A DNA stretch of 64,000 bases from Svornostia abyssi (lineage in GTDB: Bacteria; Actinomycetota; Thermoleophilia; Solirubrobacterales; Solirubrobacteraceae): contig CP088295.1 of NCBI GenBank assembly GCA_024666565.1, forward strand, positions 2,976,001-3,040,000, written 5' to 3'. The position numbers and the translations under genes are program-made. Below the pieces are notes generated by a model. That model was given only the letters and a program-made list of their open reading frames with translations. It was not told the origin of the DNA and searched no databases. This document shows positions 51,316-60,218 of this stretch, in pieces. Within the stretch, counting starts at the first letter, position 1. Every line of letters starts with the position of its first letter.

Positions 51316-52985
51316 TGGACGGCACGCTGTCGCAGCGGCGCATCGGCCTGCTGTTCCTCGTCTTCTGCGTGCTCTTCGCGGCCGCCGCCGGGCGCGCCGC
51401 GTGGCTCGGCGTGGTCAAGGCCGACGACCTCAAGGCCGCCGCCGCGACGCAGCAGCGCGCGCAGGTCGACGTCCCCGCGCACCGCGGCACCATCACCGAC
51501 CGCCGCGGCGTCGAACTCGCGGTCAGCCAGCCCGCCGCCGACGTCAGCGCCACGCCCTACCTCGTCAAGGACCCTGCGGCTGCGGCGGCGAAGCTCGCCC
51601 CGCTGCTGGAGCGGCCCGAGGGCGAGATCCTGCGCAAGCTCACCCAGCGTGAGAGCGGCTTCGCGTACTTGGCCCGCAAGGTTCCCGCGACCCGCGCCCA
51701 CAAGGTCGACCTGCTGGGGATCGAGGGCATCGACACGACGCCGACGAGCCGCCGCGAGTACCCGCGTGACTGGCTGGCGGCGCAGGTGCTCGGCACGGTC
51801 GGCACCGAGGGCAAGGGCCTCACGGGCCTGGAGTACCGCTACGACCAGCGCCTGCGCGGCCGCGACGGGCGCCGCAGCGTCGTGCGCGACGCCACCGGCG
51901 AGGCCATCAACATCCGCGACCCGCGCCGCGCCCTGCCGGGCTCCGACCTCCAGCTGACGCTCGACGCCGGGATCCAGGACCGTGTCGAGGAGATCCTCGG
52001 CGACATCGGCAAGACGTACCGCCCCAAGGGCGCCACCGCGGTCGTCATGGACCCGCACACGGGCGACGTGCTCGCGCTGGGCAACTGGCCGCGCGTGAAC
52101 GCCAACGACCTCGGCGGCGCGCCCGCCTCCGCGATCCAGAACCGCGCGACGAGCTTCGTGTACGAGCCCGGCTCCACGTTCAAGCCGTTCACGGTCGCCG
52201 GCGCGCTCGAGGAGCGCGAGGTCACCGAGGACACGATGTTCAACCTGCCCCCGCAGATCCAGGTCGCCGACCGCACGATCGGGGAGTCCCATGCGCGCGG
52301 CTACGTGTCCCTGACGACGAGCCAGATCCTCGCCCAGTCCTCGAACGTCGGCACGATCATGATCGGCCAGCGCCTGGGCGCGAAGAAGTTCGACTCCTGG
52401 GTCCGGCGGTTCGGCTTCGGCAAGCCAACCGGGATCGATCTCCCGGGTGAGGAGAGCGGGCTCGTGCTGCCGCTCGACAAGTACTCCGGCTCGTCGATGG
52501 GCAACCTGCCGATCGGCCAGGGCGAGTCCGTGACGCCGATTCAGCTCGCGTCCGCGTATGCCGCGATCGCGAACGGCGGCGTGCTGCGCAAGCCGCGGCT
52601 CATCGCCAAGGCGAACGGCAAGACGGTGCGCGCCACGCGCGGGAAGCGCGTGATCTCCGAGCAGACCGCCAAGGAGGTGCGCGACATGCTCAAGGGCGTG
52701 GTCGCCGCGGGCGGGACGGCGAGCGAGGTCCAGATCGAGGGGTACACCCTGGCGGGCAAGACCGGCACGGCGAACAAGGTCGACGCCGAGACCGGGACCT
52801 ACTCGAAGAGCCGGTACATCGCGTCGTTCGCGGGGTTCGCCCCGGCCGACGACCCGGAGCTGCTCATCACCGTGATGGTCGACGAGCCGGGCGGCGGGTC
52901 GATCTACGGTGGCGAGGTCGCCGCCCCGGCGTTTGAGGACATCGCGCGGTTCGCGTTGCCATACCTGGGAATCGCGCCGAAGTAG
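51315..52985 (+). CDS. ftsI: Septal peptidoglycan transpeptidase FtsI (PBP3)
   Basis: A 556-residue class B penicillin-binding protein. One N-terminal membrane helix (RIGLLFLVFCVLFAAAAGRA) is followed by a PBP dimer domain (VPAHRGTITDRRGVELAVSQ) and the transpeptidase. The active-site Ser287 lies in PGSTFKPF, the SxN motif is in AQSSNVGTI and KTGT (482-485) in LAGKTGTANKVD. It crosslinks septal peptidoglycan outside the membrane with FtsW. It overlaps the previous stop as TGATG and follows the standard dcw order. There is no PASTA domain. Confidence 0.94.
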   Translation: MDGTLSQRRIGLLFLVFCVLFAAAAGRAAWLGVVKADDLKAAAATQQRAQVDVPAHRGTITDRRGVELAVSQPAADVSATPYLVKDPAAAAAKLAPLLERPEGEILRKLTQRESGFAYLARKVPATRAHKVDLLGIEGIDTTPTSRREYPRDWLAAQVLGTVGTEGKGLTGLEYRYDQRLRGRDGRRSVVRDATGEAINIRDPRRALPGSDLQLTLDAGIQDRVEEILGDIGKTYRPKGATAVVMDPHTGDVLALGNWPRVNANDLGGAPASAIQNRATSFVYEPGSTFKPFTVAGALEEREVTEDTMFNLPPQIQVADRTIGESHARGYVSLTTSQILAQSSNVGTIMIGQRLGAKKFDSWVRRFGFGKPTGIDLPGEESGLVLPLDKYSGSSMGNLPIGQGESVTPIQLASAYAAIANGGVLRKPRLIAKANGKTVRATRGKRVISEQTAKEVRDMLKGVVAAGGTASEVQIEGYTLAGKTGTANKVDAETGTYSKSRYIASFAGFAPADDPELLITVMVDEPGGGSIYGGEVAAPAFEDIARFALPYLGIAPK

Positions 52986-53030
52986 GGACGTCCACGCTTG
53001 ATGGCGGGGCGGCCTGGGAAGATCGTCGCG

Positions 53031-54470
53031 ATGCAGCTGCAGGACCTCATCCCCGCGGCCGCCGGCACCGAGGCGGCCGGGGTCGACATCGCCGCGCTGG
53101 CGTACGACGACCGGGCCGTGGCCCCCGGCACCCTCTTCTTCTGCGTGCGCGGCTTCACCCGCGACGGCCACGACTTCGCGCCCGCCGCGGTGGAGCGCGG
53201 GGCCGCGGCGCTCGTCGTGGACCACGCGCTGGGGCTCGGCGTGCCTGAGGTCGTCGTCGGGGACGTTCGTGCCGCGATGGCCCCGGCGGCCGCTGCGCTG
53301 CAGGGTGACCCGACCGCCGCGCTCGACGTCGTCGGGATCACGGGCACGAACGGCAAGACGACGACGGCGTACCTCGTGCGGTCGCTGCTCACGGCGGCCG
53401 GCCGGCAGACGGGCCTGTTGGGGACGGTCCAGTCGGTGGTGGGCGGTGTCGCGTCGCCGGCGATCCGCACCACGCCCGAGGCGATCGACCTGCAGGCCAC
53501 GTTTGCCGACATGCGCGACGGGGGCGACGTCGCGTGTGTGATGGAGGTGAGCTCCCACGCGCTGGAGCTCCGCCGGGCCGACGCGATCCACTGGGCGGTG
53601 GCGGTCTTCACCAACCTCACCCAGGACCACCTGGACTTCCACCCCTCGATGGAGGCGTACTTCGCGGCCAAGCAGCGGCTGTTCACGGCGGGCGCGCGGG
53701 CCGCGGTGATCAACGTCGACGACCCGTACGGCCGCCGGCTCGCCGACGCGGACCCGGATGCGGTCACCTACGGCATCGAGAGCGCGGATGCGGTCCTGCG
53801 TGCTGAGGACGTGCGGTTCGACCTGCGCGGCTCCTCCTTCCGGCTGGGCGACACGGCGTTCACGCTGCCGCTGCCCGGCCGCTTCAACGTCCTGAACGCG
53901 CTGGCCGCCATCGGCGCCGCGCGTGCGCTCGGCATCGACGATGCGACGATCGCGGCCGCCCTGCCGCACGCCGCGCGCGTGCCCGGCCGGTTCGAGCCGG
54001 TGGAGGAGGGCCAGCCGTTCGCCGTGCTCGTCGACTACGCCCACACCCCGGATTCGCTGGAGAACGTGCTGACCGCCGCGCGCCCGCTCACCGCGGGCCG
54101 GCTCATCAGCGTGTTCGGCTGCGGCGGCGACCGTGACCGGGGCAAGCGCCCGCAGATGGGGGAGATCTCCGCACGGCTCGCGGACCACACGATCGTCACG
54201 AGCGACAACCCGAGGTCCGAGGATCCCGCCGCGATCATCGAGGAGATCCTCCGCGGCATCGGTGATCGCTCCGCCGTGGAGGCCATCGAGGACCGGCACG
54301 CCGCGATCGAGGCGGCCGTCCGCGCGGCGGGCCCCGGTGACGTCGTCGTCATCGCGGGCAAGGGCCACGAGCAGGGCCAGGAGTTCGCCGACGGGCACAA
54401 GGTGCCGTTCGACGACGCGACCGTGGCGCGCGACGCGCTGCGCCAGATCACGGAGCCGGCTTCCTCCTGA
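53031..54470 (+). CDS. murE: UDP-MurNAc-tripeptide synthetase MurE (meso-DAP type)
   Basis: The start at 53031 (MQLQDLIPAA) has GGGAAG upstream; in-frame ATG and TTG codons near 52998-53001 precede it. ATP-binding is VVGITGTNGKTTTAYLVRSL. Substrate-binding residues include VMEVSSHALELRRADAIHWA and TNLTQDHLDFHPSMEAY. The C-terminal domain has FAVLVDYAHTPDSLENVL, ISVFGCGGDRDRGKRPQMGE and VTSDNPRSEDPAAI. DNPR is the meso-diaminopimelate specificity motif, so the wall is meso-DAP type. It adds the third residue to the UDP-linked peptide in the cytoplasm. Overlaps murF by one base. Confidence 0.95.
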   Translation: MQLQDLIPAAAGTEAAGVDIAALAYDDRAVAPGTLFFCVRGFTRDGHDFAPAAVERGAAALVVDHALGLGVPEVVVGDVRAAMAPAAAALQGDPTAALDVVGITGTNGKTTTAYLVRSLLTAAGRQTGLLGTVQSVVGGVASPAIRTTPEAIDLQATFADMRDGGDVACVMEVSSHALELRRADAIHWAVAVFTNLTQDHLDFHPSMEAYFAAKQRLFTAGARAAVINVDDPYGRRLADADPDAVTYGIESADAVLRAEDVRFDLRGSSFRLGDTAFTLPLPGRFNVLNALAAIGAARALGIDDATIAAALPHAARVPGRFEPVEEGQPFAVLVDYAHTPDSLENVLTAARPLTAGRLISVFGCGGDRDRGKRPQMGEISARLADHTIVTSDNPRSEDPAAIIEEILRGIGDRSAVEAIEDRHAAIEAAVRAAGPGDVVVIAGKGHEQGQEFADGHKVPFDDATVARDALRQITEPASS

Positions 54471-55771
54471 TGCGCGAGTGGACCACCCAGCAGATCGCGG
54501 ACGCGGCACGGGCCGAGCTCGCGGCGCCGGGCGCCGCGGGCGAGGGCCCGTCGCGGGTGACGATCGACTCGCGGGACGTGCGGCCCGGGGACCTGTTCGT
54601 CGGGCTGCCCGGCGCGCGGGTGGACGGCGGCGTGTTCGCCGCCCAGGCGCTGGCCGACGGCGCGTGGGGGGTGCTCATCGGCCCGGGGCACGAGATCCGG
54701 ACGACGGGGCGCGGGGTGGTCCTGCGCTCCGACGAGCCGCTCGTGGCCCTGCAGACCCTCGCGACAGCCTGGCGGCGTGCGCTCGGCGCGAAGGTCATCG
54801 GCATCACGGGCTCCACGGGGAAGACGTCGACGAAGGACGTTCTGGCCGGCATGCTCGCGCCGCACCTGCGGACGGTCGCCACCCGCCAGAATCTCAACAC
54901 GGAGATCGGGGTGCCGCTCACCATCCTCGGCGCGCCGGAGGGCACCGAGGCGCTCGTCCTGGAGATGGCGATGCGCGGGCCCGAGCAGATCGCCGAGCTC
55001 ACCGAGATCGCCGAGCCGGACGTCGGCGTCATCGTGAACATCGGGCCGGTGCACCTGGAGCTGCTCGGCTCGATCGAGGCGATCGCCGCGGCGAAGGCCG
55101 AGCTCATCCGAGACCTGCCAGAGGGCGCGACGGCCATCGTGCCGGCCGACGAGCCGCTGCTCGAACCGCACCGCACCCGCCAGGACCTGGTGTGGGTGAC
55201 GTTCGGCCCAGGCGGCGACGTCGACGATCTCGGCGGGGTCGAGCTGCCGTTCACCTCAGCCCACATGCGGGTCAACGGCCTCGCGGCGCTGGCGGCCGCG
55301 CGGGCGATCGGCGTGGAGCCGCACGGCCCCATCGACGTGGCACTGAGCGACATGCGCGGCCAGCGCCGGGTGCTGGCCGGGGAGGTGACGGTCATCGACG
55401 ACTGCTACAACGCCAACCCGATGTCGATGCGCGCCGCCCTGAACCACCTCGCCGAGGAGACCCATCCGCCCGCCCGGCGGGTCGCCGTCCTGGGCGACAT
55501 GCTCGAGCTGGGGCCCGACGAACGCCGGTTCCACGCCGAGGTCGGCGCCCACGCCCGCGAGCGCGGTGTCGAGCTGCTCATCGCCGTCGGCCCGCGCGCC
55601 GCGGCGATGGTCCCGCCCTTCGGCGGCGAGGCGCACGCGGTCCCCGACGCGCAGGCCGCCGCCGCGCTGCTGCCCACCCTCGTGCGCTCCGGCGACACCG
55701 TGCTCATCAAGGCGTCGCGCGGGGTCGGGCTCGAGGTCGTCGCCGACGCCCTGGACGCGGCGATCTCCTAA
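54470..55771 (+). CDS. murF: UDP-MurNAc-tripeptide:D-Ala-D-Ala ligase MurF
   Basis: A 433-residue Mur ligase. The N-terminal domain is VTIDSRDVRPGDLFVGLPGA, with FVGLPG..DGG. ATP-binding is VIGITGSTGKTSTKDVLAGM. Substrate contacts include VLEMAMRGPEQIAELTEIA and NIGPVHLELLGS; the C-terminal domain has VIDDCYNANPMSMRAALNHL and RRVAVLGDMLELGPDERR. Order and length are normal. It attaches D-Ala-D-Ala to complete the pentapeptide. It contains a natural in-frame G6 (54666-54671). Its stop overlaps the mraY ATG as TAATG. Confidence 0.95.
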   Translation: MREWTTQQIADAARAELAAPGAAGEGPSRVTIDSRDVRPGDLFVGLPGARVDGGVFAAQALADGAWGVLIGPGHEIRTTGRGVVLRSDEPLVALQTLATAWRRALGAKVIGITGSTGKTSTKDVLAGMLAPHLRTVATRQNLNTEIGVPLTILGAPEGTEALVLEMAMRGPEQIAELTEIAEPDVGVIVNIGPVHLELLGSIEAIAAAKAELIRDLPEGATAIVPADEPLLEPHRTRQDLVWVTFGPGGDVDDLGGVELPFTSAHMRVNGLAALAAARAIGVEPHGPIDVALSDMRGQRRVLAGEVTVIDDCYNANPMSMRAALNHLAEETHPPARRVAVLGDMLELGPDERRFHAEVGAHARERGVELLIAVGPRAAAMVPPFGGEAHAVPDAQAAAALLPTLVRSGDTVLIKASRGVGLEVVADALDAAIS

Positions 55772-56754
55772 TGGGCGAGGTCCTCATCGGCGGCACCGTC
55801 GCCCTGCTCCTGTGCGTCTTCCTCTCGCCGAAGTTCATCGAGTTCCTGCGCAACCGCGAGTTCGGCCAGCACATCCGGCCGGAGGGGCCGGAGGGCCATC
55901 ACGCGAAGGCGGGCACACCGACGATGGGCGGGCTGATCATCTTCCTGGCGATCAGCATCTCGTTCCTCATCCTGGTCGACTACAGCGACTGGCGGGCGCT
56001 GGGCGTCTACGGGGCTGCCGTCGCCTGCGCGGCGCTGGGGTTCGCCGACGACTACACGAAGCTCGTCAAGCGCCGGTCGCTCGGCCTGAAGGGCCGCACG
56101 AAGCTCGGCGTGACGATCCTCATCTCGATCGGCCTGTGGTGGATCGCCTCCGAGCAGGCCGATCTCCAGCAGATCCTGCGCTTCCGGGTCTTCGACGGGT
56201 ACATCGACCTGTCCGGCCTGGGCGGGATCCCGTACCTCATCCTCATCTACCTCGTGGTCGCGGGCACGACGAACGCGGTGAACCTCACCGACGGCCTCGA
56301 CGGCCTGGCGGCCGGCTGCGCGGCGATCGTCGGCCTGGCCTACATCGGGATCACGTTCATCACGACCGGCGAGCGCGAACTCGCGCTGCTCGCGGCCTGC
56401 ATGGTCGGGGCCTGCGTGGGATTCCTCTGGTACAACGCGTTCCCGGCCACGATCTTCATGGGCGACACGGGCTCACTCGGCCTCGGCGGCCTGATCGCGG
56501 GCCTCGCGATCATGACCCAGACTGAGCTGCTGCTCGTCCTGCTGGGCGGCATCTTCGTCGTGGAGGCGGCCTCGGTGATGATCCAGGTCTTCAGCTTCCA
56601 GACGTTCCGCAAGCGGGTCTTCCTCATGGCTCCGATCCACCACCACTTCGAGATCCAGGGGTGGTCGGAGACGAAGATCATCCTGCGGTTCTGGATCGTG
56701 GCGGCGGTGTGCAGCGCGATCGGGTTCACGCTGTATCAGCAGTCGATCGCCTGA
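55771..56754 (+). CDS. mraY: Phospho-MurNAc-pentapeptide translocase MraY
   Basis: A 327-residue, about ten-helix membrane enzyme that makes lipid I from UDP-MurNAc-pentapeptide and undecaprenyl phosphate. Diagnostic motifs are GHHAKAGTPTMGGLIIFLAI, LGFADDYTKLVKRRSLGLKG (DDxxK), TNAVNLTDGLDGLAAGCAAI and IFMGDTGSLGLGG. RVFLMAPIHHHFEIQGWSET carries the HHH active-site motif. The last ~29 bp overlap the convergent gene at 56726. In most clusters murD follows at once; here about 2 kb of other sequence intervenes. Confidence 0.95.
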   Translation: MGEVLIGGTVALLLCVFLSPKFIEFLRNREFGQHIRPEGPEGHHAKAGTPTMGGLIIFLAISISFLILVDYSDWRALGVYGAAVACAALGFADDYTKLVKRRSLGLKGRTKLGVTILISIGLWWIASEQADLQQILRFRVFDGYIDLSGLGGIPYLILIYLVVAGTTNAVNLTDGLDGLAAGCAAIVGLAYIGITFITTGERELALLAACMVGACVGFLWYNAFPATIFMGDTGSLGLGGLIAGLAIMTQTELLLVLLGGIFVVEAASVMIQVFSFQTFRKRVFLMAPIHHHFEIQGWSETKIILRFWIVAAVCSAIGFTLYQQSIA

Positions 56755-58279
56755 GCCGCCATGCGCGGACGTCGCCGGTGCGCCGACCACGCTCGTAGAC
56801 GAACGTCCGCTTCCGCTGTCGGCCGACGACGTCGCGCGCGGTCAGCGTGAGGACGATCCGGCGAGCACGAAGCCGGGCGGGCAGGGTGACGTCGACCGAC
56901 GCTCGCTCATGCGGGTCGAGGGTCCGCCGCTTGCGCCGCGGGTAGATGGCGGGGTGGGCGAACGCTGAGACAGAGGGGCCCCTTGCGTATCGGGCGACAG
57001 CACGGATCGTGCAGCGACGGGTGCAGCTCAGGTACGCAGTGAGGCGCCGCCCGCGCGTTTCGGCTTCCTTGGCGGCGATCGGCCGCGCCGGTGCGGCCGC
57101 CGGCTTGGGGCCGACCGGGGTGAGCCGGAGACGTCCTTCGACGGCGCCCGCGAGCTGCAGGCGGCCTGAGGTGGCGATCAACGCCTCCGAGTAGTCCACG
57201 GTGTACGTCACTCGCTGTGGGCGGGTGTACGTCCCATCTGGGCGACGGAACGCCACCCAGCGTCCCTCAATCGGTCGAGCCGCCTCAGCTTCCATCTCCG
57301 CCTCCGTCGAGATCGTCGATGCGAATTCGAAGACGTTGACGACGAACGTCAACGCGGGCGGGCGGCTGTCCGGGACGACGGCGACGTGATCGCACTCAGC
57401 GAAGGGCTGGGCGCAGATGTCCATGACATCGCGCCCGACCTCGATCACGTGACCTCGGTCGTCGTACATGCGAACGGACCGGGCCCCCGCTGGGATAGGT
57501 GAGTCAAGGTTCCACACTGCAGGCGGCCCGTCTCCGGGCGGCAGTGCGAAAGGGCCGGTCCCCTCGCCGGGCTGGACGGTCAGCGGCTCTCCGGCACGTT
57601 CACGGGTCGCCTGCCGCCACGGGGTCTGCATGCCGCGATCGGGCGGGTTGGACGCGTCCTCGAGCGCCCAGCCGACCGAGGCGCCTCCCGCTGAACTCAC
57701 GGGCGAGATGAGCACCGTGTTCTGGATGTCGCGCGAACCGGGAGTGGGTGGGCTCAGGAGCTGCTGGGAGCTGAAGGTGCCACCTGGGTCGCGGATCGCC
57801 GCGACCACTCCGCCGCTCACATCCGTGGTCCGTGCAGTACGCGACGCGACGACGATCGTCCCTGCGCCGTTCGCGGCCGCCTGCCACAGCCGTGTCTCGT
57901 AGTCCCCCTCCCAGACGAGTCGGGCATCGGTGAGCGCGTCCTGCGGTGCTTCCAGCCGCCCGTCCGCCCGGAGGATCTGCGAGCGCACGGTCGTTCCGCT
58001 GCCCGACAGCAGCATGAATCCACCCTGCTCGATTGGGAGGGCGACGGCGGCCGCCGCCCGGCGGACGAGCCACCGCCCACGCGGGGTCCGCAGTGCGACG
58101 GAGCCGCGTCCGTCGAGCAGGAGGGTCCCTTCTGGGTTGCTGACGGCTGGGCCGAAGCTGTGGAACCCGGAGACACCCGGCACCGGGCGCGGGTCGCCGA
58201 GTTGGAGCGCTGAGGCGGCGGGCGGGGTGACGGCTCCAAGGAGGAGCATCGTGAGCAGTGAGGTGATCCTGCGTGTCAT
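56726..58279 (-). CDS. Secreted protein of unknown function inserted in the dcw cluster
   Basis: A 517-residue protein with a signal peptide (MTRRITSLLTMLLLGAVTPP..ASA). The body is strand-rich (LQLGDPRPVPGVSGFHSFGP, FMLLSGSGTTVRSQILRADG). A cysteine pair lies near DVMDICAQPFAECDHVAVVP, and a C-terminal Ig-like domain contains LTAYLSCTRRCTIRAVARYA. It shares the layout of the gene at 7103-8674 and appears to be a distant paralog. It points leftward, against the dcw direction, and its 3' end overlaps mraY by 29 bp. Its base composition looks slightly less GC-rich than the flanking murein genes, consistent with insertion. Confidence 0.75.
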   Translation of the reverse strand: MTRRITSLLTMLLLGAVTPPAASALQLGDPRPVPGVSGFHSFGPAVSNPEGTLLLDGRGSVALRTPRGRWLVRRAAAAVALPIEQGGFMLLSGSGTTVRSQILRADGRLEAPQDALTDARLVWEGDYETRLWQAAANGAGTIVVASRTARTTDVSGGVVAAIRDPGGTFSSQQLLSPPTPGSRDIQNTVLISPVSSAGGASVGWALEDASNPPDRGMQTPWRQATRERAGEPLTVQPGEGTGPFALPPGDGPPAVWNLDSPIPAGARSVRMYDDRGHVIEVGRDVMDICAQPFAECDHVAVVPDSRPPALTFVVNVFEFASTISTEAEMEAEAARPIEGRWVAFRRPDGTYTRPQRVTYTVDYSEALIATSGRLQLAGAVEGRLRLTPVGPKPAAAPARPIAAKEAETRGRRLTAYLSCTRRCTIRAVARYARGPSVSAFAHPAIYPRRKRRTLDPHERASVDVTLPARLRARRIVLTLTARDVVGRQRKRTFVYERGRRTGDVRAWRLRRSTADTA

Positions 58280-58342
58280 GGTCGTCAAGACGCGGCGTGG
58301 GACGGGAAGTTGCGCCGATTGCCGTCGCGGGTCTCCTGTTGC

Positions 58343-58399
58343 CCCCGCCTGCCAGCCTGTTCGCCGTGTCCCGTCGTCCTCCGCTGCCCGAAGGCCCCT
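58343..58399 (+). repeat. Left copy of a 57-bp repeat derived from the murD 5' end
   Basis: This stretch matches 58882-58938 at 54 of 57 bases, offset by 539 bp. In the right copy the sequence encodes the start of murD (..VSRRPPVPEGP..); here the offset is not a multiple of three and no MurD follows. Weaker similarity extends about 10 bp upstream. It looks like a duplicated murD start flanking an insertion. Confidence 0.75.
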
Positions 58400-58439
58400 T
58401 GCCACCCCGGGCTCCCCATCGTGGGACGAAGTCCGCGGG

Positions 58440-58559
58440 ATGACGATGCGAGAGATCGACGAGGCCGCAAAGGCGAACCGCCCCGGGTTCCGAACGATCC
58501 GCAAACTGCTGCAGGACAAACGCCTCGATCGCAAGAAGTGGCGCACATGGCCGAAATGA
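58440..58559 (+). CDS. Short ORF resembling a toxin C-terminal tail (fragment)
   Basis: A 39-residue product MTMREIDEAAKANRPGFRTI, then RKLLQDKRLDRKKWRTWPK. It is basic and helical, and the frame is open further upstream (SWDEVRG before the Met), so it may be the end of a longer, lost protein. Small C-terminal tails like this are typical of polymorphic toxins (an E-I...A....PGF..I.KLL.D pattern). The following gene, which resembles an immunity protein, overlaps it. This is context-based; the toxin fold cannot be shown. Confidence 0.4.
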   Translation: MTMREIDEAAKANRPGFRTIRKLLQDKRLDRKKWRTWPK

Positions 58560-58786
58560 AGAACGACGTGGCTGAGTTCACCGCTCGACTTGAGGGGGCT
58601 GCGATCAGCTATCGAGTAGACAACGTACGGCCTGGCAGCACCATGTTCTGCATCGCCGTTCCTGGTGAGAGATGGGAGGTCGAGTTCCTCGAAGATGGAA
58701 CCTCCGATATCGAGATCTTCCGAAGCGATGGCACGATTCTCGGTAAGGAGGCGCTTGATGTGCTGTTCAGCAAGTTCGCTGGATAG
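58547..58786 (+). CDS. Small immunity-like protein (VPGERWEVEFLEDG family)
   Basis: A 79-residue protein: an N-terminal helix (MAEMKNDVAEFTARLEGAAI), then a four-stranded sheet with MFCIAVPGERWEVEFLEDGT and DIEIFRSDGTILGKEALDVL. The WEVEF.EDG...IE.F.S.G pattern is a recurrent small actinobacterial/cyanobacterial family, often found beside toxin-like genes. Start 58547 or 58556; the latter overlaps the preceding stop as ATGA. Local base composition is clearly less GC-rich than the flanking mur genes, which suggests acquisition by transfer. Confidence 0.65.
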   Translation: MAEMKNDVAEFTARLEGAAISYRVDNVRPGSTMFCIAVPGERWEVEFLEDGTSDIEIFRSDGTILGKEALDVLFSKFAG

Positions 58787-58835
58787 AGCCACAGCGCGTG
58801 CGTGACGCCCAGTTCCCGATCATGAGGTTTACGGC

Positions 58836-60218
58836 GTGGCGCCACTCCCTCGCGACACCGGTGACACCCGCATCCTGTCGGCCCCGCCTGCCAGCCTGTC
58901 CGCCGTGTCCCGTCGTCCTCCCGTGCCCGAAGGCCCCTGGCTGGTCGTCGGCATGGCCCGCTCTGGGATCGCCGCCGCGCGCCTGCTGCGCACCCTGGGC
59001 CACGAGGTCGTCGGCGTCGACGCGGGCCGGCCGCAGGGCATGCCGCCCGACCTTGACGTGCGCCTCGGCACCGACGGGCTGGCGGAACTCGAGGGCGCCA
59101 ATGCGGTCGTGAAGTCCCCGGGGGTGCCGCGCCACGCGCCGGTGATCGCCGCGGCCATCGAACGCGGTCTGCCGGTTATCGGCGAACTCGAGCTCGCCTG
59201 GCGCTGCCTGCCGAACCCCTTCTACGCGGTGACCGGCACGAACGGCAAGACGACGTCCGTGGAACTGCTCGGCGCGATCCTGCGCGTCGCCGGAAGCCCG
59301 GTGGCGGTTGCCGGGAACGTGGGGCGCCCCCTCAGCGCACTCGTCGGTGAGCTGCCCGGCAGCGCACCGGTGGTGTGCGAGGCGTCGTCGTTCCAGCTCG
59401 AGGACACCGAGGCGTTCGCCCCCGAGGCCGCGGCGCTGCTCAACGTCGAACCCGACCACCTCGACCGGCACGGCACCTTCGGGGCGTACCGCGACGCCAA
59501 GCTGCGCCTGTTCGCGCACCAGACCGCTGACGACGTCGCGGTGTTGCCGGTGGGCTTTGACGACACGGGCGTGGGCGGCGCCGCGCGGCGGGTCCGGTTC
59601 GGCCCGGGCGGCGACCTCGACGACCGCGCCGGCCACCTGTGGTGGAACGACGTCCCGCTCATCGCGCACGCGGACCTGCGGATCCGGGGCGCTCACAACC
59701 GCGCGAACGCCGCCGCGGCCGCCGCGCTCGCGCTCTCCCGCGGCGTGTCCGCCGACGCCGTGCGCGAGGCGCTGCAGACCTTCCCGGGCGTCGAGCATCG
59801 CCTGGAGGAGGTCGGCACGGTCGATGGCGTGCTCTTCATCAACGACTCGAAGGCCACGAACGTCGCGAGCACCCTCGTTGCGCTGCGCGCACTGGCCGAG
59901 GAAGGCGAAGCCCGCGGCGTGCACCTGATCCTCGGCGGCCAGGGCAAAGCCCAGGACTTCGCCCCGCTGCGCGAGCCCGCGTCGGCGTGCGCCGGGATCT
60001 GGCTCATCGGCGAGGACGCGCCTGCCATCGAGAGGGCCGTCGGCGGGACCGTGGTCGGCGACCTCGAACACGCCGTGGCGGCCGCGGGCGCCGCGGCCGC
60101 ACCCGGCGATGTCGTGCTCCTCTCACCGGCCTGCGCGTCCTTCGACCAGTTCCCCGACTTCGAAGCCCGGGGCCGCCGCTTCAAGGAGCTTGTGGCCGAG
60201 CGTCGAACCTCCGCTTGA
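58836..60218 (+). CDS. murD: UDP-MurNAc-L-alanine:D-glutamate ligase MurD
   Basis: A Mur ligase of about 460 residues from GTG 58836, or about 437 from GTG 58905, where homology begins (VSRRPPVPEGPWLVVGMARS). The N-terminal Rossmann domain is GPWLVVGMARSGIAAARLLR, followed by VVKSPGVPRHAPVIAAA. ATP-binding is YAVTGTNGKTTSVELLGAIL, then CEASSFQLEDTEAFAPEAAA (SSFQL), LNVEPDHLDRHGTF and INDSKATNVASTLVALRALA. Near the end is VVLLSPACASFDQFPDFEAR (SPACASFDQF). It adds D-Glu in the cytoplasm. The duplicated 57-bp repeat covers its start. Confidence 0.93.
   Translation: MAPLPRDTGDTRILSAPPASLSAVSRRPPVPEGPWLVVGMARSGIAAARLLRTLGHEVVGVDAGRPQGMPPDLDVRLGTDGLAELEGANAVVKSPGVPRHAPVIAAAIERGLPVIGELELAWRCLPNPFYAVTGTNGKTTSVELLGAILRVAGSPVAVAGNVGRPLSALVGELPGSAPVVCEASSFQLEDTEAFAPEAAALLNVEPDHLDRHGTFGAYRDAKLRLFAHQTADDVAVLPVGFDDTGVGGAARRVRFGPGGDLDDRAGHLWWNDVPLIAHADLRIRGAHNRANAAAAAALALSRGVSADAVREALQTFPGVEHRLEEVGTVDGVLFINDSKATNVASTLVALRALAEEGEARGVHLILGGQGKAQDFAPLREPASACAGIWLIGEDAPAIERAVGGTVVGDLEHAVAAAGAAAAPGDVVLLSPACASFDQFPDFEARGRRFKELVAERRTSA
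58882..58938 (+). repeat. Right copy of the 57-bp repeat, inside the murD 5' end
   Basis: Partner of 58343-58399 (54 of 57 identical). It covers the region that begins the recognisable MurD protein, around the candidate GTG start at 58905. The pair brackets the toxin-tail/immunity-like genes. Confidence 0.75.
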
